From Symploca sp. SIO3C6 (lineage in GTDB: Bacteria > Cyanobacteriota > Cyanobacteriia > Cyanobacteriales > Coleofasciculaceae), in the NCBI GenBank assembly GCA_010692425.1, contig JAAHHJ010000014.1, positions 62,001 to 126,000 of the forward strand: DNA of 64,000 bases. Direction: 5' to 3'. Numbering within the stretch: position 1 is the first letter of the stretch; each line of letters begins with the position of its first letter. Position numbers and translations under genes: made by a program. The notes under the pieces were generated by a model. That model did not search any database and was not told the DNA's origin. It was given only the letters and a program-made list of their open reading frames with translations. Of the stretch, positions 28,669 to 37,567 are shown piece by piece.

Positions 28669-30024
28669 ATGAAGCTTCCACAGAAGTTCAGATTCGTCTT
28701 AAAAGGTATTGCCTGTTTTCTCTCTATCTGGCTATTTTTAGGGTTTTACAATGCTGCGCCATTGCACGCTTTGTCAGACTTTAACAGTAATGAGTTATCC
28801 TATACTGCCAATACCGACACTCTCTTAGCTCAATCATATTCAACACCATGTTTAGCCAGCGCCGATTGGGTGAATAAACCAAACCCACCTAGTGAAATCC
28901 CTGGTAATCCAAAGACACAGACTTTTTGCCAGTTTTATCAGTTCTCCTGGCAGTGGTTTCTATATTTGATGTCGCCTTCTGCCAGCGATCCTAGCTTGCG
29001 TAATTTTCAAGACGCGAAAAACTACCCTATTTTGCAAGTTACAGGAGACTCTTGCAGCAGCAATGCAACCGAACCAGTCTTCTTTATCAGAACGGTTAAA
29101 GACCTCAAAGATGCAGGTGAGTTTGTTTTGCCGGAGCGCATCAATCAGGCAGGTGATGCTGCAACGATATACGCTCAAAATGATAACGTTGTATTTTATA
29201 GCGTTCGCTTCGGACGTGATTTGTGCACTGCATCGAACCAGGGTAATTTGCCTACCGATACCACCGAGATCAAAATGGCTTGGAAGACAATCGAAGAGGC
29301 AGAGAAAGCTAATTATATTTCGATTGATGCAGATGTAATTCCAGAAACAGGCACGCCCGTTAAAGAAACATTGGGTTTGGTTGGCTATCATTTGGTTCGC
29401 GGTACGCCAGAGCATCCCGAGCTGATTTGGAGCAGCTACGAACATAAAAGCAACGCTCCAAATTGCTTGAAGCCTTCTGCTGCACCTGCCAATGGTTGGT
29501 CATTTTTGTCAGAGTCCTGTAGCCAATGCCTGAGCAGTCCTAACCAAAGTTGTTTTGATTCCTGCAAATACAATGCAGCGCAGAAAGCAACCAGCCTAAC
29601 CACAGATACCCCCAGCGAGATTTGCCGCATATTCCCCGAGGGAACAGCACCTGGCGATAACAAGGGTGAGGAAAACATCACTGACGTCGATACCTTAAAC
29701 CAACAGCTGGTTGGTCCGGGAGGAATTTTGACTAGCCTTCCAGCTAACAATCCGATGGCCGTGATGGCAAACTACTTCAACATTGGCGCACTTTGGGTTA
29801 ACGATACATCACAACCTGCTAACCCCGACAACCAACGCGGTGGATTACGTCTTGAGAACCCGACGATGGAAACAACCTATCAAGGCACATTGACTTTCAA
29901 TGGATCCATGATTGAAGCTAGCACACAAAATGGACGTAACTGTTTTAGTTGCCATATATACACCCCAAACAAAACAGCGACCAGCAAATTGAGCCATATT
30001 TTTGACAATATCCACGGACAATAA
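28669..30024 (+). CDS. Secreted protein with a CXXCH haem motif
   Basis: This 451-residue protein has a signal peptide (basic start, then IACFLSIWLFLGFYNAAPLHA). Near the C-terminus it has one CFSCH motif, the signature for covalent haem c attachment, so it may be a monohaem cytochrome-like periplasmic protein. Several other cysteines occur (CSQCL, CFDSC, CKYN), which could form disulfides. I do not recognise the rest of the fold. The absence of a second haem motif and the very C-terminal position argue for a redox role in a larger enzyme, but that is only inference. No partner gene is adjacent. Confidence 0.75.
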   Translation: MKLPQKFRFVLKGIACFLSIWLFLGFYNAAPLHALSDFNSNELSYTANTDTLLAQSYSTPCLASADWVNKPNPPSEIPGNPKTQTFCQFYQFSWQWFLYLMSPSASDPSLRNFQDAKNYPILQVTGDSCSSNATEPVFFIRTVKDLKDAGEFVLPERINQAGDAATIYAQNDNVVFYSVRFGRDLCTASNQGNLPTDTTEIKMAWKTIEEAEKANYISIDADVIPETGTPVKETLGLVGYHLVRGTPEHPELIWSSYEHKSNAPNCLKPSAAPANGWSFLSESCSQCLSSPNQSCFDSCKYNAAQKATSLTTDTPSEICRIFPEGTAPGDNKGEENITDVDTLNQQLVGPGGILTSLPANNPMAVMANYFNIGALWVNDTSQPANPDNQRGGLRLENPTMETTYQGTLTFNGSMIEASTQNGRNCFSCHIYTPNKTATSKLSHIFDNIHGQ

Positions 30025-30143
30025 CCGTTGATTAACCTCATAAGGGTAATGGGAAGTGAAAAAGCGAAAGTTCTGAATTTATTTTGGAATCGGTACTTAA
30101 GTAAGCTTTTGAGTAAACTTCCTAATTATCGAGTATTTGAGGA

Positions 30144-30181
30144 GATAAAGTTCCGACACTGCTGCACCTCGGAACTTTATC
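30144..30181. repeat. Perfect 13-bp inverted repeat
   Basis: GATAAAGTTCCGA and TCGGAACTTTATC are exact complements around a 12-base loop. No T-tract follows. It lies about 120 bases after the CXXCH gene, so it may end or protect that mRNA. Confidence 0.7.
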
Positions 30182-30203
30182 AAGTTGAGTCTAAACTAGC
30201 AAA

Positions 30204-30409
30204 GATACTGTTGGGGAATTGGCTACAAAGCCTAAATATAAGGTTAGTGCAAGCAAGTGCGGCATGCTTCTGAAACCTTTGCTGTGCAGAGGTTTCATGG
30301 ATTTAATAAAGCTTTATGAAGCGGTCACTAAAATAAGGGTTTGCTCCAAATCACCCTCTCTCTTTGTATTACGTTAAGTGACAAGATGATTACTTGAGCC
30401 AACAGTATC
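30204..30409. mobile_element. MITE-like element, family GATACTGTTGG, copy C
   Basis: It starts GATACTGTTGG and ends CCAACAGTATC. Outside, AAACTAG on the left and CTAGTTT on the right are complementary, each separated from the element by CA+AA or TT+CA. The interior is mostly unlike copies A and B. Confidence 0.65.
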
Positions 30410-30539
30410 TTCACTAGTTTTGCCCCAAATGAACAGATGACCTCCTCTCCCTCTCTCCATCCTCTGCCACTTTACAAAAATTTACAGTAAGCTTGCGAAA
30501 TTCACGACAAACGGTAATAATTAATACAGAAAGAAAAAA

Positions 30540-30618
30540 CGTTCATCTCTCTAGAGCTGGTAAGTGTACAGTCGGAACAGAGGGACGGAAGTAGGGAGAA
30601 TTCCCGAAGGAACGCGCC
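30540..30618 (+). promoter_or_regulatory. Glutamine riboswitch (glnA / downstream-peptide type)
   Basis: The conserved core GGACGGAAGTAGG followed by GAAGGAACGCGCC is the signature of the glutamine aptamer. P1 forms between CGTTC (30540-30544) and GAACG (30610-30614). P2 uses TCTCTCT with AGAGGGA, and P3 is GGGA/TCCC. It stands 35 bases before the DUF4278 gene. The segment CGCCTC (30615-30620) is complementary to GAGGCG (30642-30647) over the ribosome binding site, a plausible expression platform. In this class, free glutamine is the ligand. Confidence 0.88.
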
Positions 30619-30653
30619 TCATTTCACTCTAGTGACCTTCGGAGGCGAAGACC

Positions 30654-31010
30654 ATGCAATTCTCTTATCGCGGTGTTAGTTACGATTACAATCCCCCAAC
30701 AGTAGGAACCTCTACCGGCAAAGTCGGTGGTAAGTATCGGGGCTTAGACTGGCGATTTCGCAATTTGAACAAGCCGCCAGTATTGCAACCAAGGGTTGAT
30801 CTCAAGTATCGTGGTGTTTCTTATCAAATTGGAGGACACTCCACCACTACTAAAGATGAGCAAACAAAGACTCCTACTCTGTCTGTTCAAGATAAAGCTC
30901 GCTCGTTGATGCGTGATCGTTTGCATGCATTCCACAAGCGCCAACTTTCAATGCTTAATCGAAGTGCGGCAGAAGTTGGATTAGTGCCCTGCCACCAAGA
31001 GGTTGTGTAG
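30654..31010 (+). CDS. DUF4278 protein under glutamine riboswitch
   Basis: This 118-residue cytosolic protein has two YRGVSY-type motifs (near residues 4-9 and 52-57), the hallmark of DUF4278. The ribosome binding site (GGAGG at 30641-30645) is followed 8 bases later by ATG. It sits in a short hairpin (CTTCG/CGAAG), so translation is likely controlled by the upstream riboswitch. From general knowledge, the small PII-interacting protein PirA that tunes arginine/cyanophycin flux belongs to this family, so a role in nitrogen control is likely. The present protein is longer than PirA and could be a relative, not an ortholog. Confidence 0.85.
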   Translation: MQFSYRGVSYDYNPPTVGTSTGKVGGKYRGLDWRFRNLNKPPVLQPRVDLKYRGVSYQIGGHSTTTKDEQTKTPTLSVQDKARSLMRDRLHAFHKRQLSMLNRSAAEVGLVPCHQEVV

Positions 31011-31464
31011 AGACCAACCTCTGCCCAGGATGGGAAGAAACATTGCCGGTTAATTGTTGATTGTCGATAAATGATGGCAATCAATTGTAAGTGAAAAATG
31101 CCTCCTCTCCCGACTAAAAGCACGGGAGGGGGGTTCATACTTTTAAAAACGGGGAGAGGGGGAGAGGGGGAGACGCGGAGAAGATTCTTTAGGTCATATT
31201 TCTAGGTAAATTGGATAATTTATTCCTTGGAGTTACCTAAACATCTAGTCTTCACTAAAATGAAGAATTAGCTAAGCTCAGGAACTTCTACTTGTCAGGC
31301 AATAGACTAAGATCTTATAAATTGGATAGAGTGCAATCCAACAAAATCCACGATTCTGCTCGATTCACAAAAGACTTAACTATATATCTCTTAATTTGTG
31401 GATTGTTGCAATATTGATTCCAGGGTTCTACCAATATCCCTATCTTTTTGGAGGAATCAATCTC
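31011..31464. other. Intergenic region after the DUF4278 gene
   Basis: No gene is visible. A G/C-rich hairpin (CTCTCCCG...CGGGAGGGG, about 31101-31130) probably ends the DUF4278 mRNA, followed by a GGGAGA repeat (31150-31176). The last ~200 bases are an A/T-rich leader for the PEP-CTERM gene. Confidence 0.55.
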
Positions 31465-32043
31465 ATGTCTATTTCAAGTACTCTGAAAAAACTATCTGTT
31501 GCTGCTGTAGGTGCTTCCGTTGTTGCTTTTGGAGTTAGCAATGATCCTGCCGAAGCTGCTCGTTTTTTCGAGGTTACTTCAATAAATCCCTACGTTCCCA
31601 TTAGTGGTAGCTTTGAGGTTGATGATACAGCTAACAGCTTGAGATATACTAGCTTTGGCAGTGTCTATAAAAATGCGGTTCCAGAGGCTGAAGTAAGCAG
31701 TCCTTTTTTTGGTTCTTTGCAAGTTGCAGATCTTGATTTGGTGGTACTTAACAGATTTTTCCTGGGGAGAGATTTGATTCGTTTTTCGGGTGATGTTAAC
31801 CACATTACTTTCACTTTCGCTAACGCTTTTCAATTCTCTTCAACTCAGTTAAGTAATGTTCTCGATTCCTTAGATGGCTCTACTGCATTTGCTACTTCTA
31901 ATCTAGTTTCTTTTGGACTTCCTGTTAAGTTTACTGAAATTAAAGCGACTGAATCTGTACCAGAACCTGCTTCTGTGCTAGGTTTGGCAGCAATTGGTGC
32001 TTTTGGTGCTGGTTCGATATGGAAGCGTACACAGAAGAAGTAA
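31465..32043 (+). CDS. PEP-CTERM sorting-domain protein
   Basis: I place the start at the ATG at 31465, because GGAGG (31449-31453) is correctly spaced and the signal peptide (MSISSTLKKLSVAAVGASVV) then begins at residue 1. The 192-residue protein ends with the classic PEP-CTERM tripartite signal: VPEPAS, a hydrophobic helix (VLGLAAIGAFGAGSIW) and a basic end (KRTQKK). It should be exported and processed by an exosortase for surface or matrix display. The middle is a beta-rich domain I do not recognise. Its TAA stop is the first unit of a TAATAAG heptamer array, and a strong terminator follows. Confidence 0.9.
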   Translation: MSISSTLKKLSVAAVGASVVAFGVSNDPAEAARFFEVTSINPYVPISGSFEVDDTANSLRYTSFGSVYKNAVPEAEVSSPFFGSLQVADLDLVVLNRFFLGRDLIRFSGDVNHITFTFANAFQFSSTQLSNVLDSLDGSTAFATSNLVSFGLPVKFTEIKATESVPEPASVLGLAAIGAFGAGSIWKRTQKK

Positions 32044-32110
32044 TAAGTAATAAGTAATAAGTAATAAGTAATAAGTAATAAGTAATAAGTAATAAGTAAT
32101 AAGTAATAAG
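32041..32110. repeat. TAATAAG heptamer array containing the PEP-CTERM stop
   Basis: About ten tandem TAATAAG units. The first TAA is the stop codon of the PEP-CTERM gene. The sense orientation relative to the gene is the same as in the minus-strand arrays. Confidence 0.9.
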
Positions 32111-32171
32111 TGAAGACAATAAGGATTTGATTTGTTGTTTTTGCTTGAAGTTTATTACTTAATTTTCTTGG

Positions 32172-32200
32172 TCTCCGGCTAGTTGCCGGAGATTGTTTTT
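32172..32200 (+). terminator. Rho-independent terminator
   Basis: TCTCCGGC and GCCGGAGA form an 8-bp stem around TAGTT, followed by TTGTTTTT. It ends the PEP-CTERM transcript. Confidence 0.9.
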
Positions 32201-32205
32201 AGAAG

Positions 32206-33222
32206 TCAGATGCTCTGATTGTTGGAACAAAGTAAGTTTAATAGTGGTTCAGGAATTTTTTCAAAATGCTCTAACAGGAAGTCCATCAGGGCAAGATGAC
32301 GTAAATCAGTGGCCATTGGACGGCGATAGCTACGACCTCTTGCAAACCAAAATCTTACTGTGGATATGGAACGAGAGCAAATATAGGCGATTGTTTCGTG
32401 AGTAACTTCCCATTTAGTATAAAACTGTTGCGGTGTCATGCCTAGTTTACAGTTGCTGTAAAGATCGATAAGCTTTTGCTCTCGCTGAGTTATAGCCTTT
32501 GGCTGTCTTGGATGTCTTCTTCCTGGGTTATAGATTCCAGGGGGTGTGCGCAAGGATTGAGGTGCAATTACTTGGAGCTCGGTAGGGTAGGAAAAAGAGT
32601 TATTGGCTTGAATTTCTAAGTTGTTGGTGTGGGCTTCTACATCTTCTTCCCAGGCAGTATCAGTAGTAACCCACTCAGCAGATGGAGAATCTGGATCTAG
32701 CCAAATCAAATAGCGCACTGCCCACTGGCAACAATGCTTAGCATAGGCGTCAAAGCTGCCAATTACTATACCATGGTCGCTTTGGTTTGCTTGCGATTGC
32801 TTTGCGCTACCCTCTACAGCCCTCTGGGCATCCAACGGCCGGGGTAATCGCCACCTGAGATAAGTTCCTGGTTGGTAAAGAGGAGTGTTTGCAGTAAAAT
32901 TGGCCGTTTTGTCTATTACTGGTGGCCCAATTTGTGTGGGGATGGGATCGAAAACTACTTCTGAGTCGCCGTGGCGAATGGCATTTAAATAACTTGAAAT
33001 CAGTTTACCTGTGAGGTTGTAGGTTAAGCGCTGAATTAAAATGGCGGCTAGACTTTCTAATTCTTGTGGTTCTATTTTCATCTCTTTGGCATTGAAGTCT
33101 TCATCAACGTAGTTGCTGAGATGAAATAGCAGTTGTGTAATGCCGAATTCATCTAGGGCTTGCTGATAGGAATTGGGGCGATTACTTTTTAGTGTCATTG
33201 TTTGAGTTGCATATGTGTTCAT
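32206..33222 (-). CDS. Helix-turn-helix protein of unknown function
   Basis: This 338-residue cytosolic protein is of a type seen in cyanobacteria but without a known role. The C-terminal third has an HTH-like stretch (MTPQQFYTKWEVTHETIAYI, then RSISTVRFWFARG) around residues 265-310, so DNA binding is plausible. The N-terminal two thirds have no motif I can name. A ~20-residue segment (about 123-143, RLPRPLDAQRAVEGSAKQSQ) is encoded by a HIP1-type repeat (32791-32852) like the one at 28256-28347, and appears to be an in-frame insertion. It is separated by 188 bases from the small HTH gene on the same strand. Confidence 0.7.
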   Translation of the reverse strand: MNTYATQTMTLKSNRPNSYQQALDEFGITQLLFHLSNYVDEDFNAKEMKIEPQELESLAAILIQRLTYNLTGKLISSYLNAIRHGDSEVVFDPIPTQIGPPVIDKTANFTANTPLYQPGTYLRWRLPRPLDAQRAVEGSAKQSQANQSDHGIVIGSFDAYAKHCCQWAVRYLIWLDPDSPSAEWVTTDTAWEEDVEAHTNNLEIQANNSFSYPTELQVIAPQSLRTPPGIYNPGRRHPRQPKAITQREQKLIDLYSNCKLGMTPQQFYTKWEVTHETIAYICSRSISTVRFWFARGRSYRRPMATDLRHLALMDFLLEHFEKIPEPLLNLLCSNNQSI

Positions 33223-33344
33223 AGTGCTGATGTACCTATAGTGTCTATAAGACTTATTTTATAGTTAAATCGCGAAATAGCGGCAATTAACAAAAAAAGA
33301 ATGCTACAAATAAGATGATTTGAATCAATAAGTGATAACAAAAA

Positions 33345-33413
33345 CACTTATTACTTATTACTTATTACTTATTACTTATTACTTATTACTTATTACTTAT
33401 TACTTATTACTTA
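33345..33413. repeat. ATTACTT heptamer array containing an HTH-gene stop
   Basis: About ten units. The stop codon TAA of the minus-strand HTH gene (33411-33413) is formed by the array edge. Confidence 0.85.
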
Positions 33414-33650
33414 AGCCTCAAAGTCTTCTGACTCATCTAGATAAAGCCTAATAAACTCTTGGGCTGCAGCTGGGTTTATTTTCCGAAGTGCCTTTCTAAT
33501 TTCGAGGACTGTATCAGCTGATGGATCTTGAATTTCATTGAACCAATAGTGAACTGTTGAGCGTCCTATGCCCATAGTTACTGCCAATTTATTTTGGCTA
33601 ATGCCATAGGTTTTGAGTACCTGTCTAAGAGCCTTACCTGCCTTTCGCAT
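33411..33650 (-). CDS. Small XRE-family HTH regulator
   Basis: This 79-residue protein is nearly all one helix-turn-helix domain: ISQNKLAVTMGIGRSTVHYWFNEIQDPSADTVLEIRKAL (about 17-55), with the second helix-turn around GIGRSTVHYW. It has no effector domain. It is divergent from the NACHT gene at 33831 with a 180-base shared promoter region, so it may repress that gene or itself. Small XRE regulators next to stress or defence NTPases are common. No operator is recognised. Confidence 0.85.
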   Translation of the reverse strand: MRKAGKALRQVLKTYGISQNKLAVTMGIGRSTVHYWFNEIQDPSADTVLEIRKALRKINPAAAQEFIRLYLDESEDFEA

Positions 33651-33830
33651 GCTTTTTATAGTGTCAGAGACTCACCACCAAGTAAATGTTCATAATAATT
33701 AACATTATGATCGGATGTTTTTCTTCATAATTATGATCGTCACTGAAAGATATAAATATTTGTTGGAGCGTCAACTTAGCTAAACTGAGATAGTATTGTA
33801 AAATCATAACAATAATTCAGCTGGTCGCTC

Positions 33831-35984
33831 ATGACAGGAACTGAAGCCCTCATTGGGCAAGCAATCAGCGGTATAGCTGTGCCGATTTGCCAAACGCTCT
33901 GGGCTAGTGGTGGGAAATCTCTCGGAGTGCTGGGCAAAAACCTAAACGAGAATATAAAGCTAATTTCTGGCGCATCTAAGCGATACGCACAAAACTATAC
34001 CAAACGTCACGGTACTCTCAAGGTTTTGGGGATGCGAGAGCCGGTAAATTTGGAATCAGTTTATACAACAGTTCAACTGTTGCGTGAACAGGATATTAGC
34101 CGATTTGCATCGATTGAGGCGTTAGAAAACACTTACCGCCAAAACGAAGGACGCAGATATCAGTCTAGGGAAGTTAACAAACAAATAGGTATTAACGCGG
34201 CTAATAATAAACAATATTTGATGTTACTCGGTGGGCCTGGAGCTGGTAAATCAACTTTTCTGCGCAAGATAGGATTAGAAGCACTTAAGGGTAGGAAGGG
34301 TAAGTACCAGCACCAATGTATTCCTGTGTTTATTGAATTGAAAAGATTTACCTCTAGTAAAATCAACATTGAGGAAATTATTGCTAAAGAATTTGATATC
34401 TGTGGCTTTCCTTCGCCTGAGAAATTTACAGTTAAGTTATTAGAACAAGGTAAGTTGCTGATTTTGCTGGATGGGTTGGATGAAGTGCCAAGCAAAAATA
34501 TGAATCAGGCAATTAGCCAAATTCATGACTTTGTGGATCGTTATGATCGAAATCGCTTTATTGCTTCCTGTCGTACTGCTGCCTATCGGGGCAATTTTCG
34601 CCAGTTTACTGATGTAGCGATCGCAGATTTTAATGATGCCCAAATTAAACATTTTATCTGTAACTGGTTTCAGTCAGAGACAGATAAAAAGATAGGAACT
34701 GCTCAGAAATGCTGGGATTTACTGAAAAAAACAGAAAATGCAGGTACCAAAGAGTTAGCCCAGACTCCTTTATTGCTGACTTTCTTGTGTCTAGTTTATG
34801 ACAAGTCGCAAAACTTCCCAGATAATCGCAGTTCTCTTTACCGTAAGGCGCTACGAATCTTACTGGAAGAATGGGCCTCAGAAAAGCGGATTTTGCGGGA
34901 TAAAATTTATCAGGGATTGCATACAGAGTTAGAAGAAATACTGTTATCAGAGATTGCCTATCAAGGTTTTGAAAAAGATAGGCTATTTTTCGATCAGCGA
35001 GAGATAGTTGAGCAAATCAAAACCTTTTTGGCAGGGAATCTAAATGCACCTCAGCATTTAAACGGTGAGGCGGTGCTAGATGCCATTGCTGTGCAACAAG
35101 GAATCCTGGTAGAAAGAGCTGAGCATATTTTCTCGTTTTCCCATCTCACACTACAGGAATATTTAACTGCACAGTATATTGATGATCATCGCCACATTGA
35201 ACAGTTAGTTAATAAACACCTTACAGATAAACGCTGGAAAGAGGTGTTTTTGTTGGTGGCAGGGTTAATGCGCGGTGGTACAGATGAATTGCTTTTACTG
35301 ATGGAAAAGGAAGTACAAAAGTGCATCAACACCCCCAAATTACAAGCCTTATTACGCTGGAGCCAAGAGGCAACGGCTGGCTCAGAAAGTCATTTGAAGC
35401 CTATAACTAAGCGTGCGATTGCCAGTGCCTACGCCATCGCCATCGCCAATGCCAACCCCAACGCCTACGCCATCGCCAATGCCATCGCCAACGCCATCGC
35501 CAACGCCAACACCAACCTCAACGCCTACGCCATCGCCCTCGCCAACACCAATGCTATTCCCTACGCCTACAACAAAGCCAACGCCATCACCTACGCCATC
35601 GCCAATGCCAACGCCAATGTCATCGCCATCGCCAACGCCAATGCCATCGCCATCGCCAGCGAATTGGAAGAATTAAAAACATTTAAAGACGTAAACTTTA
35701 CGGTACTGATTGCCAGACTTAAAGCACTAAAAGCTAAACTTCCAGACGCTCGACAGCCACGGGAAGTGCGTCGTAAATTTGCTAAGCGCATTCTACAAAC
35801 CTGTCTTCATGCTTTCAATCTCAGCCCAAAAATAATCAATTTATCCCAGGCAGAATCTGAGGCAATCAACAATTTTTTCTACGCTAATTTACTAATACTA
35901 CAGTGCAAACAAACAGCGGTGCGGGTATCACCAAAAACCTGGGAAGGGATTGAGGAGAGAATGTTGCTGGTTCCAGGTAATTGA
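33831..35984 (+). CDS. NACHT-domain NTPase (STAND) with Ala-x repeat
   Basis: This 717-residue protein has a NACHT core: Walker A GGPGAGKS at 134-141, the NACHT Walker [11 protein letters not shown] around 209-219, then a helical region ending near 450 ([14 protein letters not shown]). An N-terminal ~110-residue helical domain could be the effector. Between about residues 528 and 612 lies an extreme low-complexity tract of Ala alternating with N, I, Y, L or V, followed by a helical C-terminal domain of ~105 residues. STAND NTPases act as signal-gated oligomers, and bacterial NACHT proteins include phage-defence factors. The repeat takes the place of the usual sensor repeats. No other defence genes are close except the divergent XRE regulator. 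Confidence 0.88.
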   Translation: MTGTEALIGQAISGIAVPICQTLWASGGKSLGVLGKNLNENIKLISGASKRYAQNYTKRHGTLKVLGMREPVNLESVYTTVQLLREQDISRFASIEALENTYRQNEGRRYQSREVNKQIGINAANNKQYLMLLGGPGAGKSTFLRKIGLEALKGRKGKYQHQCIPVFIELKRFTSSKINIEEIIAKEFDICGFPSPEKFTVKLLEQGKLLILLDGLDEVPSKNMNQAISQIHDFVDRYDRNRFIASCRTAAYRGNFRQFTDVAIADFNDAQIKHFICNWFQSETDKKIGTAQKCWDLLKKTENAGTKELAQTPLLLTFLCLVYDKSQNFPDNRSSLYRKALRILLEEWASEKRILRDKIYQGLHTELEEILLSEIAYQGFEKDRLFFDQREIVEQIKTFLAGNLNAPQHLNGEAVLDAIAVQQGILVERAEHIFSFSHLTLQEYLTAQYIDDHRHIEQLVNKHLTDKRWKEVFLLVAGLMRGGTDELLLLMEKEVQKCINTPKLQALLRWSQEATAGSESHLKPITKRAIASAYAIAIANANPNAYAIANAIANAIANANTNLNAYAIALANTNAIPYAYNKANAITYAIANANANVIAIANANAIAIASELEELKTFKDVNFTVLIARLKALKAKLPDARQPREVRRKFAKRILQTCLHAFNLSPKIINLSQAESEAINNFFYANLLILQCKQTAVRVSPKTWEGIEERMLLVPGN
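35413..35663 (+). repeat. GCC-N-N-N hexamer tract inside the NACHT gene
   Basis: Roughly 40 near-tandem hexamers of the type GCC(AAC/ATC/TAC) encode the Ala-x tract. GCC on every second codon and the near-perfect repeats suggest expansion by slippage. Confidence 0.85.
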
Positions 35985-36282
35985 AATCTTGAGAGTTGAA
36001 TATCGAATCATTAGCTCTCTAATTTAGAATTCACCGCTTCAATCCTCAGTCATAAAAATTTGTTCAGCTTGCTTGATAGTCGAGAGTCAGAGAGCTGCAC
36101 TACAATATAGCCAGAAAAGCATGTTACTAACAACAAAATCTATAACTTCTCCTTTGATGTATATCAAATAAAAAAAGAAGACTACAAACAATTTAAATAA
36201 ACTTAAGTAAATAAGCAACAGCCAATAAAGTTTATTACTTATTACTTATTACTTAAAAGATATTTGTATAAACTTTACTACT

Positions 36283-36858
36283 ATGACCTCTGTTACTGTA
36301 AATCTCAACTCTATTATCAAACTAACTGACGAACAATTTTACCAACTTTGTCGAGACAATCCTGACGTCAATTTTGAAAGAAACCCCCAGGGAGAATTAA
36401 TCATCATGCCACCAACAGGAGGTGGAACCGGAAAACGTAATATTGAAATTGCAGCTGAATTGGTAATTTAGAATCGACAAACAAAACTCGGTGTTTGCTT
36501 TGACTCTTCAACCTGCTTTCAACTCCCCAATGGTGCCAACCGCTCCCCTGATGTCTCCTGGATTAAACAACAAAGATGGGATGCTCTTACCCTCGAACAA
36601 CAGGAAAAATTTCCGCCCATTGCCCCTGATTTTGTCTTAGAGTTCCTATCACCAACTGACAGTTGGTCTAAGACAGAAGCAAAAATGAAAGAATATATGG
36701 ACAATGGAGTAAAACTAGGCTGGTTACTTGCTCCTAAAACTCAACGAGTGGCAATTTATCGTTACCAACAAGAGGCAGAAATACTAGAATCTTCTAAAGA
36801 ATTATCAGGAGAAGAGATATTACCTAAATTTGTTCTCAATTTGGAATCTATTTGGTGA
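36283..36858 (+). pseudogene. Uma2-family endonuclease with in-frame stop
   Basis: One reading frame from 36283 to the TGA at 36856 codes for a 191-residue Uma2-type PD-(D/E)XK nuclease, broken by a single TAG at 36469-36471 (codon 63). The first part ends GKRNIEIAAELVI. The second resumes with NRQTKLGVCFDSSTCF and holds the catalytic pieces SPDVSWI and FVLEFLSP. Nothing else is damaged, so this looks recent, or the stop is read through. Two intact family members lie within 2 kb. The function of these cyanobacteria-rich nucleases is unknown. Confidence 0.8.
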
Positions 36859-36925
36859 TATTTTTCAAGATTTCAAGGATGAATAAAGTTTTAGGCAATA
36901 GGACAGAGAATTAAAAGTTTATCGT

Positions 36926-37534
36926 TTAGTCTCCAGCCCTAAAAATTTGATCAACAGTCAAGTTCAAGCCAGGAAACGTAGTTGAAGAAATGACATCGCC
37001 TTTCCTAAACAGCTTCACTTGGTACTCACTGTCAATGAGTTGGCAGACTAAGACAGTAGGGTGCTTAGGAGTGCCGATATAACGTCTACCTCCCAAACCC
37101 AGATAATCAACAATCCAGTATTCAGGAATACCCATTGCCTCATAATCTTCTAGCTTTCGGGCATAATCATTTTCCCAGTTAGTACTGACGACTTCTACTA
37201 CTAAGAGAATGGATTTTCCCGATGTAATTGTTGCTGCTTTTTCCCATAGAGGTTCATTTTTGAGGCAGCTTGGGTTGGCAATCAGCACATCTGGTAAAAA
37301 ATCTGTCTCCCAGCTAGGTGCTTTAACTATGGCATGGCTGGGAAAACGATAAGGCAGTTGCTCTCTTGCAGCTTCTAGAATTAATTGTCTGGAAAGAAAT
37401 TCAGTGACTTCCTCGTGTTTTCCTGTTGGCTGTATTTCTATAATTTGCCCATCAATTAGTTCGTATCGCCCATCTATAGGATACCGGGCAATAAATTCAT
37501 CAAATGTTACTTGTTTATGTATAGCTTGAATCAT
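36926..37534 (-). CDS. Uma2-family endonuclease
   Basis: This 202-residue Uma2-type protein with a restriction-endonuclease-like fold is typical of cyanobacteria, where dozens of copies per genome occur. Motifs: RYELIDGQIIEIQPTGKHEE near the N-terminus, FLPDVLIA (active-site Asp) and ILLVVEVVSTNWENDY (active-site Glu), then a YWIVDYLG strand. It is a stand-alone gene lying between two others of the same family. Biological role uncertain; some are thought to be transposon- or DNA-repair-related. Confidence 0.88.
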   Translation of the reverse strand: MIQAIHKQVTFDEFIARYPIDGRYELIDGQIIEIQPTGKHEEVTEFLSRQLILEAAREQLPYRFPSHAIVKAPSWETDFLPDVLIANPSCLKNEPLWEKAATITSGKSILLVVEVVSTNWENDYARKLEDYEAMGIPEYWIVDYLGLGGRRYIGTPKHPTVLVCQLIDSEYQVKLFRKGDVISSTTFPGLNLTVDQIFRAGD

Positions 37535-37567
37535 AGCGATCGCTCAATCACAGAGAAAAATTCAATA

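Larger units (their letters stand above)
30025..30653. other. Intergenic region with hairpin, MITE and riboswitch
   Basis: No convincing gene. It holds a perfect 13-bp inverted repeat (30144-30181), a MITE-like copy (30204-30409) and a glutamine riboswitch (30540-30618) that belongs to the DUF4278 gene. Confidence 0.7.

Noticed and set aside
30028-30273. 81-codon frame after the CXXCH gene
   Set aside because: It runs through the perfect inverted repeat and into a MITE copy, so coding is unlikely.
35413-35676. Pro/Thr-rich frame inside the NACHT gene
   Set aside because: A frame-shifted reading of the GCC hexamer repeat; no independent evidence of translation.
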